A stretch of DNA of 64,000 bases from Globodera rostochiensis (Eukaryota; Nematoda; Chromadorea; Rhabditida; Heteroderidae): the NCBI GenBank assembly GCA_018350325.1, contig JAEVLN010000007.1, positions 587,109 through 651,108 of the forward strand. The letters are read 5' to 3'. Below the pieces are notes generated by a model, which made no database searches, was not told the DNA's origin, and saw only the letters and a program-made list of their open reading frames with translations. This document shows positions 57,811-64,000 of the stretch, one piece after another (the first letter of the stretch is position 1; every line of letters starts with the position of its first letter). The translations under genes were made by a program, and so were the position numbers.

Positions 57811-58370
57811 ATGTTATCCTGCCGATCAAAGTACGTGTGGAAAAAAATAATCAATTTTATTTTAAATAAAAAGCCCATAAATTGCAAATCTCTAAAAGAA
57901 GAATCTAATTTACTAATAAAAAAAATTTGTTTTAACCCAGTAAAATTTGAAAATTCCGTTTTTCTTTATTGTTTCTAGATTTTTTTTTACTTAGAATATT
58001 CATTACTAGTAAAATTCAGAATTTCACTAAAATTCAATTTTGTGAAGAAATGTTCAAATAATATTCAAATAATTAATTTTAAAAAAATATTTCTTTAATT
58101 TCAAATTAATATTTGCAAATTTTGCAAAATCTTGTGATCAGTTTAACAAATCGCGTGACCATTTCAGCGAATTTCGTCTGAATATTTTGTCCAGATCAAC
58201 GCTCCATGGTCGAGTATAGAATGAATTACACAATTTTTTTTTGCACAAAAATTTGCCTTTAAATGTGCGCAACTGTTAACCTTGAGATGTAAAGAATAAA
58301 CTTTCGTTCTCCTAAATTGGGTCCCCAAAATCTTTGCAAAAAATCCTCACAAATTATATCAAACAAAAAA
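57811..58370. other. intergenic
   Basis: AT-rich; no gene seen apart from the 5' flank of the next gene. Confidence 0.5.
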
Positions 58371-58633
58371 ATGAATTCTTCTGCATTAACTTTTGCTATT
58401 ATACTAATTGTTGGCATTGTGCTTGTGTTGACAAATGCCATGCCACACTCTGGAGATGAAAGGTAAAAACAAAATTAATTATCAATTGTTATTTGTGCTA
58501 AAAGGTTTTAATATTTTTAGTAGAAATTAATTTCAATTATGTTTTTAGGACTTAAAATAATTTGTTTTTGTCATTTTCCTTCAGTCTGTTGGGCGGGCCG
58601 TACGAACCGCTTGCACGCGGCGGTGGACGATGA
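58371..58633 (+). CDS. short secreted peptide precursor (signal-exon family member 5)
   Basis: Exons 58371-58462 and 58585-58633 join in the same phase 2 as the other members and give only 46 residues. The signal exon MNSSALTFAIILIVGIVLVL ends MPHSGDE; the second exon encodes just SLLGGPYEPLARGGGR. The repeat-rich body and the RQKR site of its relatives are absent, leaving a mature peptide of about 20 residues. It shows that the signal exon can be paired with unrelated mature parts. No known peptide family is recognised. Confidence 0.6.
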
Positions 58634-59404
58634 AAAATTCCGTCGGAATAAATAAATAAATAAATTGTTATGACCGATTTTTAAACAAAAAAGAGTGAAT
58701 CGACAACAAAAAAAGGACAAAATAAAAATATCTTTTTATTTTTTTGTTAAAAAATTAATTATTAACGAATTGTTTTATCAAATTGCGGCAACATTTCTCA
58801 AAAGGTCTAAGTTTTGAACAATTTTTTTAAGACAAAATGTGTAATGACGCTACAAAATGAAATGTTAATTTGGCATTTTACATTATTACAGAATTTTAAA
58901 AAATGTGTCATAAAATTTCTTTTACAAAAAATAAATCGTTGGATTTTTGCATCCATTTAAAAGTAAAATTGTTTGTTTTTTACACAATTTTGTAAAATAA
59001 CTTCACTTTATTTAAAAGATAGGCAAATGGAGTCATTTTTTCCTTTTTTATATTCAAAAATTCAATTCTTTCCTCATTCAAGGCCAGACATTTTGTTTGA
59101 TGGAGTCGCGGTTACATTTCGAGATGATTTCCTTTACAGGGCCACACGTCTACAAAGAATTTTATGAAAATATAAACAACATTTTTTCGAAATTTACTAG
59201 TAAAATTTGAAAATTCCGTTTTTTACTTTTTCTTTATATATTTTTCTTGAAAAAAAAATTTCAAATTTCTAGGAAAATTCAAATTGTACTAAATCAATTT
59301 TGTGAAGATATTCAAATAATACTATTCAATAATACTAACTCCTCGTATTATGTATTTGAATATTTTCAAATTTTCTAGCAAATTTGAATAATCCTAATTA
59401 ATAT
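58634..59404. other. intergenic
   Basis: AT-rich spacer between converging genes; nothing recognised. Confidence 0.5.
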
Positions 59405-60072
59405 TCAAATAATACGCCACACATATATATTTCTTACAAAGTAGGTCGGTTTGAATGAATGCTCAGTTGTGCCATCACAATAGTCCTAAAAATTAAAAAA
59501 TAATTTTTATATATCAAAAATGTTTTGAAGAGATAAATTTTACACGGCAATCCGCATAAATGCCAACAACGCCATGATTCTCACAACAATTTGTGTTGTT
59601 GTGCCCTCCCGCATAGCATTTGATGAAATCTTTATATATAAATTTATTTATAAATTAAAAAAGCATTTATTACCAGAAAGATAAGACATCACGCACCTAA
59701 AAAATTAAAAATTAAATTCCAAAAAAATTAAATGCCAAACTTTTTACCATTGTTCAGAAAGTGAAAAGTCCGGTGGTGGATAAGTACAGACTTAAATGTT
59801 TCAAATTAATATTCGTAATTATAAAAAACGGAAAACTAAAAACTTCAAACAAAATTAATTTTAAAAGTAAAAATGTAAATTCAACCTTCCGGGCATGAGA
59901 TGTCATTATCTTTGCAGCATTTCGTAAATTTTTCTCCGATCAAATCGTTGTTGGTCTTTGGCGTTTTGTTGTTTCTTTCTTTCGCTGTTTCAAAATTCTT
60001 CAAAATTCCGTCAACAGAGCCAAAAGCGATTAGCGGAAATAACAATAAAAGAAAATGCGTGGCATTTGACAT
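59405..60072 (-). CDS. secreted DB-module (Pfam DB) protein
   Basis: Five exons (59886-60072, 59748-59790, 59674-59696, 59544-59629, 59405-59485) join in phase, including a 23-bp micro-exon, giving 139 residues. A signal peptide (THFLLLLFPLIAFGSVDG) precedes a Cys-rich module reading EKFTKCCKDNDISCPEGVC, then CVMSYLSDFIKCYAGGHNN, then TNCCENHGVVGIYADCRDYC. The two CC pairs and the spacing to single cysteines match the nematode DB domain (F-x-x-CC ... C-x-x-GG/QG-x-x-x-x-x-CC ... C-x-x-x-C). DB proteins are extracellular and largely of unknown role. The last exon could end earlier through a donor at TTT/GTAAGA. Confidence 0.72.
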
Positions 60073-60701
60073 TTTTGCTGATCAAAAAAAAATGAATATC
60101 ATTAAAAAAACTTCAAAAAAAAATAATAAAGGATTCAAATTTTTATTTTTCAGTATAAAAGTCTTAACATTACATTTTATTAAGCTATTCAGTCAATTTA
60201 TTAAAGTTTATAATAATAAAAATTAAGAAATTATTTGCTTTATAAAGGTCTATAAGTATTTATGGGGACGGGTTATTGTTTATTATCAGCGACATTTTCC
60301 ATAATGTACAAAATAAACATTTGGGGATTTGATGTACAAATAAATGTGTTATCTTTTTTTTTGGTAAGCGGCAAATGAGAATTTATTTATTTATTATAAA
60401 CTCGACAGAGATAATGTAGATGAATGCCCAAAAGAATATTTTGTAATGAGAAAGTTGGTATTTATTTTGTTTGTTGAAAAAATTACATTTTTAAATATAA
60501 TACAGCAGGAATTCCATACAATTTTTTTATTGTTGTAAATAATAAGTTAGGAATTTTAAAACATTTTATTCAATAAAACAATTTATAAAATAAATACAAA
60601 AAATCTTTGAACGAAATGAAAAAATATGACCAAAAAATTTGGGCGTTCTCAAATATTATACATCACAATTCTTGCAAAATGGTTTTTTACACGAAGAGAA
60701 G
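60073..60701. other. intergenic
   Basis: AT-rich; no gene seen. Confidence 0.5.
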
Positions 60702-62182
60702 TTAGAAGCGTGACCGGCTCAGCAAAATGCCGGTCCGTAGCGGGCACTGGCAGTAGGCGCCGTCGTGGCCCGGTTGACCGGGCAGTCCGGGCTGGCCAGG
60801 CTGTCCAGCAACGCCCGTGTTACCCAGCTGACCAGGCGTGCCCGGCACACCGGGCGGTCCCTGGCCTCCAGGGTTCCCGGGCTGTCCAGGCCCACCGGGT
60901 TGACCGGGTGCACCTTGATTCCCAGGCGGTCCAGGTGGTCCAGGCACGTAGGAGCTTATCAATTAAAATAATAAATTGAAATTGAAATTTTTAAATTTAA
61001 ATAACACTACCTTCGTGTTGAAGATGCACCGGGCTGTCCAGGTTGGCCAGGTGCTCCAGGTTGTCCTGGAACACCTGGCTGGCCTGGCGCTCCCGGAGGC
61101 CCGGGCGGGCCTTGGCCGCCACCGCCTTGGCCCGGCTGTCCGGGCGCTCCTTCGTTGCCTGGCGGTCCCGTCACTCCAAGACCTCCCGGCTGTCCTGGCG
61201 CTCCGGCGGGGCATTTCTTAAGGGATTATTAATTTTTTCACGATTTTTGCCAGATTTTTTTGTTTTGTTGTTGCATGAATGGGCTTACTTGACAGCCTGC
61301 TGCCGTCTCTGGTGGACATGGCGCGCTTGGCTGTCCTGGCGTGCCGGGAGCTCCCGGCACGCCCGGGTTGCCTGAGGGGCCGGGCGCGCCGGGTGGCCCG
61401 GCTGGCCCAGGTGGGCCTGGCGGACATTTTGGCTGTACCATGGTTGGACAAGAACAATGTGCTTAAAACAAAAAGAAATTTATTTTTCATTGTTTTTCTT
61501 TCTACGTTTTTAATTTTAAAAAAAAATTTTCCTGAGACGCGTGGATATTCATTTATTTCTTTTATGATTTAGTGGCATTAAATTTTCATTCCATTTCATT
61601 ATAAATTTTTTATTTATTTTTTGTGTTTAAATGGCGTAATCTTTTTATTTACGAGCTCCATTTTCTTTATAATCATTTTTAGCAAAACTTAATATATTTT
61701 ATTTTTTTGTAAATTTATGTATAATTTTAAATGTTTGTTCGAAAACATTGTTTTGGACTATTAAATGTGCTTTTAAAAAATGGAATTGTTGAAATTTTAC
61801 CTGGCATGCTATTATAGTCCTGACGCTTCTGTCGCAGAAATATGTTTTTCAATGGATTCACACGTGGCATTGGCGGTGGAACAACACTGATTTGCACATC
61901 CATTAATTCTGTCCACGCTGAATCGGTGTTCACTCGAAAAGCCTAAATCATTATCAAACAATCAGTGAGTGATCAAAGAGTTAAGATCATTTTTTCAATA
62001 ATTTTTGGGTCCGCAAAACATTTATTTTTAAGCATCATTATTACCTGAACACCATCGAAGACGCGCACTTTCACTGCATTTATTTGGGTGTTCAAATTTT
62101 GCATCGTCATCAATGTGGACATGATGGCAACAATGGAACACAACGAGCCAATGCCGATCACAATTTTTGCCTCACTAATCAT
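60702..62182 (-). CDS. cuticle collagen
   Basis: Five exons (62045-62182, 61801-61942, 61289-61461, 61011-61216, 60702-60954) join in perfect phase to give 303 residues, the usual size of nematode cuticle collagens. The N-terminal nematode cuticle collagen domain with a membrane/signal segment ([16 protein letters not shown]) is followed by the subtilisin-like processing site FLRQKRQ. Next come a Cys cluster (HCSC, KCPPGPP) and three Gly-X-Y blocks with short interruptions ([16 protein letters not shown]). The C terminus is [13 protein letters not shown] with the usual Cys pair. It would be secreted by the hypodermis, cleaved by a BLI-4-type protease and built into the cuticle. The GC-rich Gly-X-Y exons stand out in this AT-rich window. 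Confidence 0.93.
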
Positions 62183-62555
62183 TGTGAAAAGTTGTCTAAA
62201 ATTTAATTTTTATTAAACAATTGCATTGTTGGCATATTATTGAATTTACATATTCAAATTTTACTAGTAATAAAAATCTGGTAAATATTCAAATACGAGG
62301 AGTTAATAAAAATTGAATTTTATTAAATTCGAATTTTACCAGTAGAATTTAAATAAAAATCGAATTTTGCTGAGTTTAAAAAAATTTAATGAACTGAGAA
62401 GTCTCAAAATCTTGATCAATTTTGATCATAAAATAAATGCATTTTTTTGCATTATTTTTAAACGCTTCGGGTCGACTGATCAGAGCAGTTTTGTCTCTAA
62501 ATCAAAACCTAAACTTGATCAGCTAGTTCATCATCTGATCTTGCCTAAGGCTCGA

Positions 62556-62897
62556 TCATATGGAAACATTTGATCGGTTTTGTGCTTTTATAATCGCAAA
62601 AATTTGCACAATGTGTCGTTGATCTGATCCACACATATGCAATTTCCATAATAATCCGCCCACATTTTTGTCCATACCCAAAGCAAAAAGTCGCCATTCA
62701 AAGCAGCTGCTAATTGCGTGGTTGGAGAAACTCGTTTGGCAAATTGAGACCGGGTTTTTTTGGACAACAATTATTTTATGATTGAGTTTTGATGCGCGGA
62801 AGAAAAAAGTTCTTTTGGTCATTTGGGCGCTCAATTGGAGGCAGATGAAAATATCTGCTGGAAAATAATGTTTGGGAGCATTTAATTCTTCTGTCAA
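62556..62897 (-). CDS. hypothetical protein, single open frame
   Basis: An ATG-initiated frame of 113 residues (MTEELNAPKHYFPADIF to AQNRSNVSI) without introns. A second minus frame over the same bases (to 62588) also looks protein-like (AAALNGDFLLWVWTKMWADY), so the true frame is unclear. No family recognised, no signal peptide. Confidence 0.25.
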   Translation of the reverse strand: MTEELNAPKHYFPADIFICLQLSAQMTKRTFFFRASKLNHKIIVVQKNPVSICQTSFSNHAISSCFEWRLFALGMDKNVGGLLWKLHMCGSDQRHIVQIFAIIKAQNRSNVSI

Positions 62898-62899
62898 TT

Positions 62900-64000
62900 A
62901 TAATTAATTTGATTTAGTTTTGAAAAAAAATTTAATTAATTTGTCAATTTTTCAGTCGATTTCCAACGCGCGGTTGGAAAATGGGAAAATATTTGAAAAT
63001 ATTTAAAGTGTCACAACACATAATAATTATATGCGTTGATGAATACGGCGTAAAAATAGTCTTTTCGCGGTGGTTTGAGCTTTTTTGGACGTGTTTGAAA
63101 TTGCATATTTTGGCATTTTTGACCAAAAATTAGAGAAAAAATACATCAAAAAGATTTAATATGGGTAGGTAAATGGACGCCTGCTATATTTTTCAAAATT
63201 TTCAACTTTCTAAATATCCTAAAATATTATAAATAGAAATTTTTTTATCATAATGAGTTGAACACACAATTATTTTTGATATTTCAATTTAATTAGGTTA
63301 CCTATATTATTATAAAGAGCTTCAAAAACTCGTCACAATTGATGCAATTTTTTTTACCATTTTCCGTAAAAAGTCCTTTTTTATTAATGACATTACGTTG
63401 CTGACCAATATATAATTGTCATAATTAATTAAAAGACCAGTCGTCGTCAGGCGATCGCTAGCAATGACCAGTTTTTCAAGACTAATTAGGCTCAATTAAT
63501 AACCAAACACACAGTTCCTTCCGTTAAAGGTTAATCATTTTTTTATATTAATATTTACTTTAAAAATAAAAAATCTTTATATTATTATTCATTTGGTATT
63601 GAATTGTTTTTATTAAATTCTTTAAAAACAATTTATTTTTTAACTGGCTAAATGTAACAGATTAATAAGTTAATTTGTTTAATTTTCAATTACATATTTT
63701 ACAAATATGTTTATCAAATAAAAATAACGAAAGCGCGAAAGAGAGTAAATATTTGAACTTAAAATTGCTGAAAACATCTCGGTCTCGTTTTGGGGTCAAG
63801 TCTCAGAATCGAGTCTCGGTAAATTTTAAGTCTCGAGCATCACTGCTAAATAAATTAAACAAAATCGATACCATAATAAAAAAGCTTTTTATTTGTTAAA
63901 CTTTTTATTAAGCAAAGTTCGTTTCATTTAAAAAAAAATCGCAATTTTTCGTGCCAACTTGGCGTGCCGGAGCTTGTTTAACTTTCCAATTTTTTGAATA
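62900..64000. other. intergenic to window end
   Basis: AT-rich. 63010-63140 is a copy of a dispersed repeat also present at 49270-49470 (both with AATACGG, TCTTTTCxCG and TTTTTGGxC motifs, and GGCATTTTTGACCAAAAATT). No gene is supported; a short frame at 63675-63899 is unconvincing. Confidence 0.5.

Noticed and set aside
60626..61572. Plus-strand Ala/Arg-rich frames
   Set aside because: Antisense shadows of the collagen Gly-X-Y exons.

Overview
The window is AT-rich nematode nuclear DNA, most likely from a plant-parasitic tylenchid; a root-knot nematode (Meloidogyne-like) fits best. The evidence is a complete cuticle collagen gene, an Srsx-type chemoreceptor, a DB-module secreted protein, introns of about 40-80 bp, and two copies of a secreted protein resembling the nematode CBM2-like cellulose-binding domain. 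No bacterial operon, CRISPR or viral structure was seen. All gene models were built by hand from splice signals and phase arithmetic, without transcript or database support.

Layout. 1-1.6 kb: an AT-rich stretch with a possible metallothionein-like exon and a tiny secreted ORF. 1.6-11.5 kb: a direct tandem duplication (units of about 4.8 and 5.05 kb). Each unit carries a 71-residue secreted peptide gene, a CBM2-like gene and a minus-strand three-exon gene that is cut in unit 1 by the duplication junction. 11.7-16.7 kb: minus-strand genes for a secreted unknown protein, MESH1 (SpoT-like hydrolase), a 77-residue unknown and a six-cysteine secreted peptide. 18-18.6 kb: the first of five small secreted genes that share a signal-peptide exon (the others are at 47.8, 50.4, 56.3 and 58.4 kb). 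20.6-22.8 kb: a complete seven-exon srsx-like receptor.

23.2-45.3 kb: the most notable region, a minus-strand tandem array of four copies of an unrecognised secreted protein of about 670 residues with six exons. Three copies look intact and one is decayed. The array is interspersed with 60-bp and 32-bp minisatellites, a 2.2-kb TIR element holding an 800-bp polypyrimidine tract, a textbook hAT-type MITE, and an intron insertion that carries a fragment resembling long RelA/SpoT (RSH) proteins. 47-51.3 kb: a second tandem duplication, containing glycine-rich secreted genes with internal intron-plus-exon duplication. 51.8-52.9 kb: a 24-bp satellite. 53.3-55.3 kb: a secreted RBR (RNF216/TRIAD3-like) ubiquitin-ligase locus that looks broken. 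57.4-57.8 kb: a 70-bp composite satellite. 59.4-62.2 kb: the DB-module gene and the collagen gene.

Taken together, the window is a secretome-rich, repeat-rich, fast-duplicating region. At least a dozen loci begin with a signal peptide and three separate groups have expanded by local duplication, which suggests host-interaction or defence proteins. No function can be assigned from sequence alone to the largest family.
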